Positions 1-8,132 of a stretch of DNA of 64,000 nucleotides are shown in pieces; the first letter of the stretch is position 1; each line of letters opens with the position of its first letter. Location: contig JAGWBQ010000011.1 of assembly GCA_021295815.1 (NCBI GenBank), positions 1-64,000 of the forward strand, given 5' to 3'. The notes beneath the pieces are model-generated. The model saw only the letters and a list, made by a program, of their open reading frames with translations. It made no database searches and was not told where the DNA came from. This DNA is from Gemmatimonadota bacterium. Its GTDB lineage: Bacteria > Gemmatimonadota > Gemmatimonadetes > Longimicrobiales > Gaopeijiaceae. The position numbers were made by a program, and so were the translations under genes.

Positions 1-1
1 C

Positions 2-73
2 CTGTCGAGGGTGAAGGAGATCATGCCCGAGGCCGGAAGAGCGCTCAGCGTCTCCTACCGCGTCGTATTCTGA
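2..73 (+). CDS. C-terminal end of an outer-membrane beta-barrel protein, probably a TonB-dependent receptor (partial)
   Basis: Only the last 23 codons are in the window; the gene starts to the left. They end in SVSYRVVF followed by TGA. The alternating hydrophobic pattern and final phenylalanine are the usual signal of the last beta-strand of an outer-membrane barrel, recognised by the BAM complex. A very similar tail, SISVAYRVVF, lies 110 bases further on, and the context around that second copy (VDPEL, then PEARR) looks like the end of a SusC/RagA receptor. The family call is therefore inference from this fragment and its neighbour. A lipoprotein follows. Confidence 0.5.
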   Translation: MSRVKEIMPEAGRALSVSYRVVF

Positions 74-80
74 GCCCCAC

Positions 81-254
81 CCTTCATATAGGACGGTTGA
101 CCCGGAACTTCACGATGGGCGCCTCCGTCGCCCGGTGCCCGAAGCGCGGAGATCCATCAGCGTGGCATACAGGGTCGTCTTCTGGAGCGAGCTCCCGGCA
201 GTTGCGGAGACGCTTCGCGACAGGAACGGCCAGAAAACAACATCAACGAGGTAA
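81..254 (+). pseudogene. Decayed second copy of a TonB-receptor C-terminus
   Basis: One reading frame, with no start codon fitting a gene, encodes TVDPEL, then VPEARRSISVAYRVVF at bases 135-182. This parallels the MPEAGRALSVSYRVVF tail that ends at base 73. Instead of stopping after the phenylalanine it reads through 23 more codons to TAA at 252-254. No barrel sequence precedes it, since the frame is closed near base 12. I read it as what is left of a tandem receptor gene after deletion, or as a recombination scar that replaced the 3' end of the first gene. The likeness is seen directly; the history is inference. Confidence 0.5.
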
Positions 255-260
255 AGAAAG

Positions 261-726
261 ATGAGACATTCGAGACTGAGACTACCGTTCGCCCTGCTGA
301 CCGCAGGCATCCTGGCTCTCTCGGCATGCGAGAGTGCGACCGAACCCGAAGAAGACCATGGGCGTGATGCTGGTGCTGAGCGGCCAGACCATCGCGTCCT
401 ACGATGGGCACGACGGTGAGTGGACCGGAGAGCTGGAGGTCGAGCCGGGCGAGGAAACCGCCCACATCAGCGTACGCTTCGTGGACCACGACGGTGCGGC
501 GGTGGAACTGGACGACGACTTCTACCTGGAAGTGGACGTCGAGGACGAATCCGTCGCGGAATTTGAACAGGACACCCCGGGAGAGTTCGGAGGCCACCTG
601 CACGGGCAGGGCGAGGGCGACACCGAGATCACCTTCAGCCTGATGCACGGCGCGGTCGGGTCCGGACACGCGGACTTCGTGACCGCACCACTCCACATTC
701 ACGTACACGAGCACGACGACGGCTAG
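261..726 (+). pseudogene. Acidic, His-rich lipoprotein interrupted by a frameshift
   Basis: The ATG at 261 follows GAGG with 9 bases spacing and opens a clear lipoprotein signal peptide with lipobox LSAC and a TEPEED linker. That frame stops at about 417. The rest of a secreted domain continues in the next frame (from about 358 to the stop at 724-726) with segments such as MLVLSGQTIASYDG, FYLEVDVEDE and the His-rich tail HIHVHEHDD. Skipping one base near 354-358 joins the two halves into one protein of about 154 residues. It is either a real +1 frameshift mutation or a sequencing error. Function is not recognised; the acidic and histidine-rich make-up suggests metal binding. It directly follows the receptor tails. 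Confidence 0.6.
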
Positions 727-865
727 GCAGACTTAGACCGCCGGAGCGGGTACCGGCGGCGAACCACCGATCCGGGGCGCGGGAGCTCCTTCGGCGCGAA
801 GCCGCTGATATGGTGCTGCTCCCGAGGGACTTGCGACGGGGCGGGATTCGGCCCATCGTGAACTC

Positions 866-2056
866 ATGCTTCGACCGCCGCGCCCCGATCCGGTAGCCGC
901 CCTCGCTCTCTGCGTCCTTCTCGCCGGCTGCGGCGAGGGCGCCACCGAACCCGTCGCGACCCGAATAGGCGTCTCGCCGGAAGAAGCCCTCCTCGTACGG
1001 GCGGGGGACGCCGTCAAGTTCACGGTGAACGCCAGCGACGCCGAGGGGCGCAGGGTCACCGGGGCGGCCGCCTGGGAAGTGGACGATCCCTCCGTCGCGA
1101 CCGTCACCCAGAACGGGCGGGCCTCGGCGGTCGGCTCCGGCGTCACCACGGTCTCCGCAACCATCGGCGGGTTGACCGGCCGGGCCCGACTCGAGGTGTA
1201 CATCCCCGAGGTCGTGGAAGAATATCTGCCGGGAGAGGATTACTGGGGCCGACTCGGCTACACCCAGTACGTTCCGGGCCGTCTGCCCCTCGTGCTGTCG
1301 GCGGGGCACGGCGGATCCCTTCGCCCGAGCGAGATCGCCACCCGGACCTACGGCACCACCGGGTCCGATCGCAACACGCTCGAGCTCACGCTCACGGTGA
1401 GGGCTGCCTTGGTGGAGCTCACCGGTTACGCCCCGCACGTCGTCCTCTCGCACCTCCACCGTTCACGGCTCGACCCGAATCGCGAGATCGTGGAGGCGGC
1501 GCAGGGCAACATCTACGCCGAGCATGCGTGGGGGGAGTATCACGAGATGGTCCGGATCGCGCGCAGGCAGGTCGAATTGACGTCGGGTAGCGGGCTCTAT
1601 CTCGATATGCACGGCCATGCGCACACGATCCAGCGCGTCGAGCTCGGCTACCTCCTGACCTCGGAAGATCTGAACCTCGCCGACGTGAATCTGAACTCGC
1701 TTTCCTATGTCGCGCGCTCGAGCATACGCGACCTGGGGCGAGACTCCCCGATCCCCTTTTCGGCGCTGCTCCGGGGGCCGACCTCGCTGGGCGGCTACCT
1801 GGAAGCCGAGGGCGTGCGCGTGGTGCCGAGCCCGTCAGACCCGTCCCCCGGCGCCGATCCCTACTGGCGGGGCGGTTACAGCACGCGCATCCACGGCTCG
1901 GTCGAGGACGGCGAGGTCGTGAGCGGGGTTCAGCTCGAGCATCACTGGGACGGCCTGCGCGACACCGAAGAAAGCCACGCCACCTACGCCCCGAAGCTCG
2001 CCCGTTCGGTGCGGGCCTTCATGCTGGCGCACTACGGATTCTTCGAGCCGGGCTAG
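866..2056 (+). CDS. Lipoprotein with bacterial Ig-like domain and N-formylglutamate amidohydrolase-like domain
   Basis: Protein of 396 residues. The signal peptide ends in lipobox LLAGC (Cys22). Residues about 30-112 look like a BIG2-type Ig-like domain, with DDPSVATVTQNGRASAVGSG typical of that fold. From about 140 the sequence matches the N-formylglutamate amidohydrolase fold: AGHGG (146-150), HRSRLDPNRE (199-208), and DMHGHAH (247-253) followed by Q256 and E259. Those positions in the family bind zinc and substrate. The fold also includes peptidoglycan-type amidohydrolases, so the substrate is open. It would act at the cell surface or in the periplasm. It is followed by a convergent DD-peptidase gene with 112 bases between. 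Confidence 0.75.
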   Translation: MLRPPRPDPVAALALCVLLAGCGEGATEPVATRIGVSPEEALLVRAGDAVKFTVNASDAEGRRVTGAAAWEVDDPSVATVTQNGRASAVGSGVTTVSATIGGLTGRARLEVYIPEVVEEYLPGEDYWGRLGYTQYVPGRLPLVLSAGHGGSLRPSEIATRTYGTTGSDRNTLELTLTVRAALVELTGYAPHVVLSHLHRSRLDPNREIVEAAQGNIYAEHAWGEYHEMVRIARRQVELTSGSGLYLDMHGHAHTIQRVELGYLLTSEDLNLADVNLNSLSYVARSSIRDLGRDSPIPFSALLRGPTSLGGYLEAEGVRVVPSPSDPSPGADPYWRGGYSTRIHGSVEDGEVVSGVQLEHHWDGLRDTEESHATYAPKLARSVRAFMLAHYGFFEPG

Positions 2057-2168
2057 AATCGAATCGAATCCCCCATGGCCGACGACCAGCCCGGGAAACG
2101 CCGGTCCGGGACGGCTCGACGGTCCACAAGCTGCATCACCGCGCTGGTGTGCGCGCGAACCTCCCGCA

Positions 2169-3680
2169 TCAGTACCGGGCCAGCACCCTGACCACGTCGT
2201 CGATCTTTCTCCGCACCTCGTTCGCGGGCATCCCCGACCCGTTCGAGAGGATGGAGAAGACAACCTCCCGTCCGGAAGCGGTCGTCAGGTAGCCCGAGAG
2301 GGAGTTGACGTTCGAAATGGTGCCTGTCTTGGCCGCGAGTCGGCCCTCCAGGTCGAGCAGACGCGACTCCAGGGTCGAGTCCTCCTCTCCCGGCGCGGCG
2401 AGCGCGTCGTAGAGTTGGGGACCGTAGCTCTCGGCGCGAGTTCGGTTGAGAAGCCGCACCATCCCCATGGGTGAGACGAGATTGTAGGCGGAGAGCCCGG
2501 AGCCGTCGTGCGGCGAGAAGTGGGCGGCATCGATCCGCATCTCGTCCGCCAGAAACTCGCGCATCACGCGAACTCCCTCGCGCCAGCTTCCGTCGTCGCC
2601 CTTCTCCGCCCCGAGGGTGCGGATGATCTGCTCGGCGATCCAGTTCTGGCTGGCTTCGAGGACCGCCTTCACGAGCTCGGCCATAGGCGGCGATTCGAAC
2701 GTGACCAGGTGCGAGGCGTTCGCGCATTCCCGGACCGATCCCGAGAGGCAGCCGCGCCCCACGCGCATGCTGTCGACCCAAGCGACCTGCGCAGTGCCCT
2801 CGACCGCTATCCCGCGCTCGCGGATCGACCGAGCCAACGCCGCCGTCGCCTGACGGACAGGATCGCGGATGGCGAAGGCGAGGGTGTCCACCTCCCCCCA
2901 GGCGATCTCCCCTTCCAGCCTCAGCTTGCGCGATTCCGGCAGGTAGGAGGGGCTGACCCTGGTCCGCTCCCCGGGCCGGACGGTCTCCACCCGGGCTACC
3001 ACGAAATCCTCGGTTCCTCGCGGACGCCACGAAATGTTCGCAGGTGAACCGACCGCGGGTCCGGCGCTCGCGACGATCCGGATCAGCCCCTCGTCGATGG
3101 AAAACGCTCCCCCGGTGGCGCCGTATCCGTAGCGCAGGTCCTCGACCTCCCAGGTGGGTCCGACGCTGGCGGAATCCCAAGCCGAGACGTCCACGAAGAT
3201 CGAGCCGGTGACGTGACGCAGGCCGGTCGCGTATAGCGAGTCGGCGATGGCGTAGAGAGCGGCTTCGCCCGAGGCCCGGAAGCGATCGGAGAACGACGGA
3301 TCTCCGGAAGCGATGAGAACGAGATCGCCGTCGAGCGTCTGGCCGAGGCTGGATCCGGTAGCCCACACTTCCGTCCTGTAGCGATGCTCGGTGCCGAGCA
3401 ACCCGAGAGCCGCCACGGACACCGACACCTTCTGGTTGGAAGCGGGGATGAAGCGGCGGTCGGCGTTGCGGGCGTAAAGCGTACGTTCGGTGCGAACGTC
3501 GATCGCGAGGATGCCGAAGTTGACCCCGTCGAGCGGCGGCGTGTCCACGATGGCCTCGATCTCGCGGGCGACGAGCTCGTTGCGAGTCGCCGTCTCCGTC
3601 GGATCGGTCCGACCGCCGGGCCCCGATGCGCACCCGGTCGCCGGCAGGAGCGCGGCCGCCAGGAGCGCGCATGTCCTCAA
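2169..3680 (-). CDS. dacB: D-alanyl-D-alanine carboxypeptidase/endopeptidase, PBP4 (DacB) family
   Basis: Penicillin-binding protein of about 503 residues, class C / peptidase family S13, which trims or cleaves peptidoglycan cross-links in the periplasm. The active-site triad is visible: SNQK (Ser81-Lys84), DGSGLSAYN near 392-400, and KTG at 451-453, followed by SGYL and SILSNG. The N-terminus has a signal peptide with lipobox PATGC (Cys17). The reading frame runs further upstream but overlaps the MFS gene, so that extension is not coding. I chose the TTG at 3680, with GGATGGGAAG just before it; a TTG at 3692 is also possible. It lies 15 bases after the MFS stop, so the two are probably co-transcribed. 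Confidence 0.85.
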   Translation of the reverse strand: MRTCALLAAALLPATGCASGPGGRTDPTETATRNELVAREIEAIVDTPPLDGVNFGILAIDVRTERTLYARNADRRFIPASNQKVSVSVAALGLLGTEHRYRTEVWATGSSLGQTLDGDLVLIASGDPSFSDRFRASGEAALYAIADSLYATGLRHVTGSIFVDVSAWDSASVGPTWEVEDLRYGYGATGGAFSIDEGLIRIVASAGPAVGSPANISWRPRGTEDFVVARVETVRPGERTRVSPSYLPESRKLRLEGEIAWGEVDTLAFAIRDPVRQATAALARSIRERGIAVEGTAQVAWVDSMRVGRGCLSGSVRECANASHLVTFESPPMAELVKAVLEASQNWIAEQIIRTLGAEKGDDGSWREGVRVMREFLADEMRIDAAHFSPHDGSGLSAYNLVSPMGMVRLLNRTRAESYGPQLYDALAAPGEEDSTLESRLLDLEGRLAAKTGTISNVNSLSGYLTTASGREVVFSILSNGSGMPANEVRRKIDDVVRVLARY

Positions 3681-3694
3681 CTTCCCATCCAATC

Positions 3695-4963
3695 TCAGAC
3701 CCCCACCGCCTCGACACGCGGATCCTTCACGAACCGCAGCAGGAACCCGCCCACGAGGAAGAACCCGGTCAGCAGGAGGAAGCCCGGACGCTGGTTGCCC
3801 GCGAACTGAACGGTCAGCCAGCCGAAGAGGGCCGGCCCGAGAACCGAAGAGGTCTTCCCGCAGAGCGCGTAGAATCCGAACATTTCTGCCTCCTTGCCCT
3901 TGGGGATGAGCGAGGCCATGAGAGTCCGGCTTGCCGCCTGGGCGGAACCCAGGCCGAGCCCGCCCGCCACCGCGAGTCCGTAGAAAAGAGCGCTGCTCTG
4001 GACGAAGTAGCCCGCTACTCCGATGCCGATCCACCAGATCAGAACGAACCTCAGCACAGGTTTGGGGCCGAAACGGTCGGTCGGACGAGCGAGTGCGAAC
4101 GATCCGACGAGCGCCGAGAACTGGACGATCAGGAAGAGCTCGATCGTTTGGACCTGATTGAAGCCGAAGGTTTCGACGGCGATCACCCCGGCCATGACGA
4201 TCAGGGTCAGGATGCCGTCGATGTAGAAGAAGTAGGAGATCAGAAACCGCCGCAGATTGGGAAGCCGGCGCACAAGCGCTATCGTCTTCCGGAGGCGTAC
4301 GATTCCCCCGACCGCCGCCCGGCCGATGCCGATGCCGCCGGCGCGATCCGCCGGGAGGTTCCTGAAGGTGGGGATGGAGAAGAGCAGGAAAAAGGCAGCG
4401 ACGATGGGCCACACCAGCTCGGTCCGATCCTGCGCGAAGGGCAGCACGAGGACGAGTCCGAGGGCGGAGCCGAGGTAGCCCACGCCGAAGCCGAGCCCGG
4501 AGACGAAACCGCGCCTTTCAACGGGAGCGATCTCGGGCAGGTAGGCGTTGTAGAAGATGAGCGAACCCTCGTAACCCACGTTCGCGATCACGAAGAAGCA
4601 GAACCCGGCGACGATCATCCCCGGACTCAGCGTGGTCATGGCCAGCACTCCGACCAGGCAGATGCCCACGAAGATGGCCATGAGCCGCTTTCGCACTCCG
4701 GCGCCGTCGGCGACCGCCCCGAGCAGCGGCGCGGAGAGCGCGATCAGGAGAGCCGAGGTGGACACCGCCAGTCCCCACCAGGCGTCGCCTCCTCCCTCCC
4801 CCGCCAGGTCCCCGACCACGTACCCGGAGTAGAAGATCGGAAAGACCGCCGTGGTCATGACGGCCGGATAGATGGAGTTCGCGAAGTCGTAGAGCGCCCA
4901 GGAGAAGACCGTCCTGCGGTGGTAGACGGGCGAGAACGGGGCGTCGGCGCGGAAGGCGCTCAT
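3695..4963 (-). CDS. MFS transporter, UMF1 / Atg22-like family
   Basis: Integral membrane protein of 422 residues with about 12 hydrophobic segments. The N-terminal stretch FSWALYDFANSIYPAV is the hallmark of the UMF1 (Atg22-like) branch of the major facilitator superfamily, and a conserved RRGFVSGLGFGVGYLGSALGL segment follows in the middle. Yeast Atg22 exports amino acids from vacuoles; the substrate of bacterial members is not known. It is followed 15 bases later by the DD-peptidase gene. That pairing could mean uptake of muropeptide-derived amino acids, but this is speculation. A perfect inverted repeat lies upstream at 5012-5048. Confidence 0.85.
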   Translation of the reverse strand: MSAFRADAPFSPVYHRRTVFSWALYDFANSIYPAVMTTAVFPIFYSGYVVGDLAGEGGGDAWWGLAVSTSALLIALSAPLLGAVADGAGVRKRLMAIFVGICLVGVLAMTTLSPGMIVAGFCFFVIANVGYEGSLIFYNAYLPEIAPVERRGFVSGLGFGVGYLGSALGLVLVLPFAQDRTELVWPIVAAFFLLFSIPTFRNLPADRAGGIGIGRAAVGGIVRLRKTIALVRRLPNLRRFLISYFFYIDGILTLIVMAGVIAVETFGFNQVQTIELFLIVQFSALVGSFALARPTDRFGPKPVLRFVLIWWIGIGVAGYFVQSSALFYGLAVAGGLGLGSAQAASRTLMASLIPKGKEAEMFGFYALCGKTSSVLGPALFGWLTVQFAGNQRPGFLLLTGFFLVGGFLLRFVKDPRVEAVGV

Positions 4964-5011
4964 AGCGGATATGGCGGATCACGTGGAAGGAAGAGGGTCC
5001 GGCTGAAAAGG

Positions 5012-5048
5012 CCAAGCTTGCACGGAGCATCGTCTCATGCAAGCTTGG
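5012..5048. repeat. Perfect 11-bp inverted repeat between divergent genes
   Basis: CCAAGCTTGCA at 5012-5022 and TGCAAGCTTGG at 5038-5048 are exact inverse copies separated by 15 bases. They sit between the UMF1 transporter (minus) and the amidohydrolase (plus). Read on the minus strand, the hairpin is followed by CCTTTT, so it could act as an attenuator before the transporter. Alternatively it is an operator for a dimeric regulator; a TAAAAT box at 5062-5067 could be a -10 element next to it. Function is inferred only from symmetry and position. Confidence 0.55.
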
Positions 5049-5140
5049 GAGAGGGCTTTCGTAAAATTTATCGGCCACGGAGCCACTCCCCAGGTTGACG
5101 ATCGTCGTCCCGCTACCTCCCACCCTCACACCCGAGGCCC

Positions 5141-6961
5141 ATGAACCTCACCCCTTCGTCGCTCCCGGCCCTGCGGCCCACGCCTTCGGGCCCACCTCCG
5201 CAAATGTCGGACCCGGTCCGAAGCCGTGTGACGGCTGCGCCGCGCACCCCGAAGACCGAGTCGGCCACGGCGCGGCGGGCCGGCGTCGCGGTACTTCTCC
5301 TGCTCGCGTCGGGAGCCTGCGCGGCGCCCGAGACCGCCGACCTCGTGCTCACCGGCGGCAAGGTCGTCACCGTCGACGACGCCCTGCCCGAAGCCGAAGC
5401 GGTCGCGGTTCGGGGTGACCGCATCGCGGCGGTAGGTAGCGCGGATGAGATCGCGGCCCTGGTCGGCCCGGAGACCGAGGTGATCGAGCTCGACGGCAGG
5501 CTGGTCGTCCCCGGCTTCATCGAGGGCCACGGGCACTACATGGCCCTTGGCCGCGCCCGCATGATCCTCGACCTGACCGCAGTCGAGAGCTGGGAGGAGA
5601 TCGTGGCGATGGTGGGAGCAGCGGCTGAGAACGCCACGCCCGGAACCTGGATCCACGGTCGGGGCTGGCATCAGGAGAAATGGACCTCCGTGCCGGCGGG
5701 ATCGGTCGAGGGCGTGCCCACCCATCACACGCTCTCGGCGGTATCGCCCGACAACCCCGTCCTCCTCGGCCACGCCAGCGGTCACGCGGCCTTCGCCAAC
5801 CTCGCGGCGCTGGAGGCCGCCGGAATAGGGCCCGATACACCCGATCCGGCGGGAGGCACCATCGTGCGCGACGCCGACCGCAACGCGACCGGTCTGCTGC
5901 GTGAAAACGCGGACGGTCTGGTGGCGCGGGTCGCCGCGGCTGCCGATGAGGCGCGCTCCGAAGAGGAACGTCGGGCCGAGTTCCGCCGCCAAGTCGAGCT
6001 CGCGGGGGAAGAAGCGATTCGCAAGGGCGTGACGACCTTCCAGGACGCCGGCGCCGACTTCTCCACCATCGACGGCTTCCGCTCGCTCGCCGACGAGGGG
6101 GCGCTGCCCGTCAGGCTCTACGTCATGGTCAGGGCGAGCACCGAAGAGATGCGCGAACGGCTCGCCGAGTACAGGATGGTGGGCTACGGCGACGACTTCC
6201 TCACCGTGCGCTCGATCAAGCGGCAGATCGACGGCGCGCTCGGTTCGCACGGCGCTTGGCTGCTCGAACCCTATTTCGACATGCCTACGACGCTCGGTCT
6301 CGCGGTGGAAGAACCGGACGACATCGAGGCCACGGCGGCCCTCGCCCTGGAGCACGACTACCAGCTCAACACGCACGCCATCGGCGACCGCGCCAACCGC
6401 GAGGTGCTCGACATCTACGAACGGACCTTCGGCTCCGACGGTTCCGGCCTGCGCTGGCGGATCGAGCACGCCCAGCATCTCCATCCCGACGACGTGGGGC
6501 GTTTCGCCTCGCTGGGGGTGATCGCCTCCATGCAAGGAGTGCACGCCACCTCGGACGCCCCCTGGATCCCCATCCGGCTGGGCGCCGAGCGCACACGCTC
6601 GGGAGCCTACATCTGGCGCGAGCTCCTGAATGCCGGGGTCACCATAAACAACGGCACCGACGTCCCGGTCGAGGACATCTCGCCGATCGCCTCCTTCGCG
6701 GCGTCGGTGCACCGGATCGACCGCAACGGCGAGGTCTTCTTCGCCGATCAGCGCATGACCCGCATGGAGGCGCTCAGGAGCTACACCATCAACAACGCCT
6801 ACGCCGCCTTCGAGGAAGATCTCAAGGGCTCGATCACCCCGGGCAAGCTTGCCGATCTGGTCGTGCTCGACCGCGACATCATGACCGTCCCCCTGGAGGA
6901 GATAGCCCGGACCATGGTGGACTACACGATCATCGGCGGGGAGGTACGCCATGCGCGTTGA
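5141..6961 (+). CDS. Secreted amidohydrolase, YtcJ-like family (lipoprotein)
   Basis: Metal-dependent hydrolase of 606 residues in the amidohydrolase superfamily, YtcJ-like branch. Seen in order: a signal peptide with lipobox LLASGAC, the start of the urease-like beta sandwich (LVLTGGKVVTVDDALPEA), the metal-binding GHGHYM, QDAGADF, DGALGSHGAWL, NTHAIGDRAN, IEHAQHLHPDD and NGTDVPVEDISP, and a C-terminal GKLADLVVLDRD. The substrate cannot be read from the sequence. A second in-frame ATG at 5204 also leaves a usable signal peptide. It overlaps the next gene by 11 bases, which ties it to the sugar-catabolism run, though amidohydrolases of this kind are used on many substrates. Confidence 0.85.
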   Translation: MNLTPSSLPALRPTPSGPPPQMSDPVRSRVTAAPRTPKTESATARRAGVAVLLLLASGACAAPETADLVLTGGKVVTVDDALPEAEAVAVRGDRIAAVGSADEIAALVGPETEVIELDGRLVVPGFIEGHGHYMALGRARMILDLTAVESWEEIVAMVGAAAENATPGTWIHGRGWHQEKWTSVPAGSVEGVPTHHTLSAVSPDNPVLLGHASGHAAFANLAALEAAGIGPDTPDPAGGTIVRDADRNATGLLRENADGLVARVAAAADEARSEEERRAEFRRQVELAGEEAIRKGVTTFQDAGADFSTIDGFRSLADEGALPVRLYVMVRASTEEMRERLAEYRMVGYGDDFLTVRSIKRQIDGALGSHGAWLLEPYFDMPTTLGLAVEEPDDIEATAALALEHDYQLNTHAIGDRANREVLDIYERTFGSDGSGLRWRIEHAQHLHPDDVGRFASLGVIASMQGVHATSDAPWIPIRLGAERTRSGAYIWRELLNAGVTINNGTDVPVEDISPIASFAASVHRIDRNGEVFFADQRMTRMEALRSYTINNAYAAFEEDLKGSITPGKLADLVVLDRDIMTVPLEEIARTMVDYTIIGGEVRHAR

Positions 6962-8132
6962 CGCCCTCCGCAAATTGCCGGCGCCGGCGGCTCTGGTGAC
7001 GATCACCGCAGCTTGCGCCGTCGAGGCGCGCCCGGACTCTGGAGCCGTCGCCGATGCGACACCCCGCAAAGAGGTCATCCAGCCCGAGGGCGTGACCCGG
7101 CTGCCCGTCTTCTCTTCGGGCGTCAGAAGCGGCGACCTCATCTTCCTCTCCGGCGCCATCGGCGCTCTGCCCGGGGTCGAGCCGCCCACCCTGGTCGAGG
7201 GCGGAATCGGGCCAGAGGCCCGCCAGGCGATGGACAATCTCGGCGCGGTGCTCGAAGCCGCCGACGCGGGCTGGGACGACGTCGTCAAATGCACGGTGTT
7301 CCTCGCCGACATGGCCGACTTCGCGGCCTTCAACGAGGTGTACGCCGGCTACTTCACCGGCGACCCGCCTGCGCGCTCGGCGCTCGCCGCCGCAGGACTC
7401 GCATTCGACGCCAGAGTCGAGGTGGAGTGCATCGCAGCCGCACCGACCCGCACCGCGCGGCCCCCCGTCGACCGAAGCGTCCCGACCGTCCAGGAAGCCC
7501 AGCAGCACAATGTCCTGACCGCCGAGGAAGAGGCGGCGGGCTGGCGGCTACTCTTCGACGGAGGCACGCTCGAGGGCTGGCGACGCTACGACGGCGGCGA
7601 GATGACCGACGGCTGGCGGGTGGAGGACGGCGATCTCGTCCACGTGGGGGGCGGCTTCGACATCATCCACGAAGAGCCCTTCGCGGATTTCGAGCTGTCG
7701 CTGGAGTGGATGGTCGAGCCGGGCGGCAACAGCGGCATCTTCTACCGGGCCGCCCTCGGCGAGGACGACATCTTCAACACCGCACCCGAGATGCAGGTGC
7801 TCGACAACGCCGGGCACGCCGACGGCAGGAACCCGCTCACCAGCGCGGGCGCGAACTACGCCCTGCACGCGCCGAGCGCCGACTTCACCAATCCCGCCGG
7901 AGAGTGGAATTCGGTCGGCATCACGGTGGCGGGCAATTCGGTCGAGCACCGGATGAACGGAGAGCTGATCGTCTCCTACGAGCTCGGATCGCCGGAGTGG
8001 CGGGATCTGGTGGAAAACAGCAAGTTTGCCGAGTGGCCCAGGTACGGCAAGGCTGCGAGCGGCCACATCGGGCTCCAGGACCACGGCGACGTCGTCCGCT
8101 ACCGAAACATCAAGGTGAAGGAACTGAGATGA
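6951..8132 (+). CDS. Lipoprotein fusing a RidA (YjgF) domain to a DUF1080 / 3-keto-disaccharide hydrolase domain
   Basis: Protein of 393 residues. The signal peptide carries a lipobox-like TAAC near residue 22. Residues about 40-165 form a RidA/YjgF/UK114 domain: [48 protein letters not shown] and [20 protein letters not shown]. Residues about 185-393 form a DUF1080 domain (3-keto-disaccharide hydrolase family, concanavalin-like fold): [48 protein letters not shown] and the closing [22 protein letters not shown]. RidA proteins normally hydrolyse reactive enamines/imines in the cytoplasm, so an exported RidA fused to a keto-sugar enzyme is unusual. It overlaps both neighbours, by 11 bases upstream and by ATGA downstream. 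Confidence 0.85.
   Translation: MRVDALRKLPAPAALVTITAACAVEARPDSGAVADATPRKEVIQPEGVTRLPVFSSGVRSGDLIFLSGAIGALPGVEPPTLVEGGIGPEARQAMDNLGAVLEAADAGWDDVVKCTVFLADMADFAAFNEVYAGYFTGDPPARSALAAAGLAFDARVEVECIAAAPTRTARPPVDRSVPTVQEAQQHNVLTAEEEAAGWRLLFDGGTLEGWRRYDGGEMTDGWRVEDGDLVHVGGGFDIIHEEPFADFELSLEWMVEPGGNSGIFYRAALGEDDIFNTAPEMQVLDNAGHADGRNPLTSAGANYALHAPSADFTNPAGEWNSVGITVAGNSVEHRMNGELIVSYELGSPEWRDLVENSKFAEWPRYGKAASGHIGLQDHGDVVRYRNIKVKELR

Noticed and set aside
2169-4412. Possible fusion of the MFS and DD-peptidase genes into one 747-residue protein
   Set aside because: The upstream part is out of frame with the transporter's membrane segments; each gene has its own complete product and signal.
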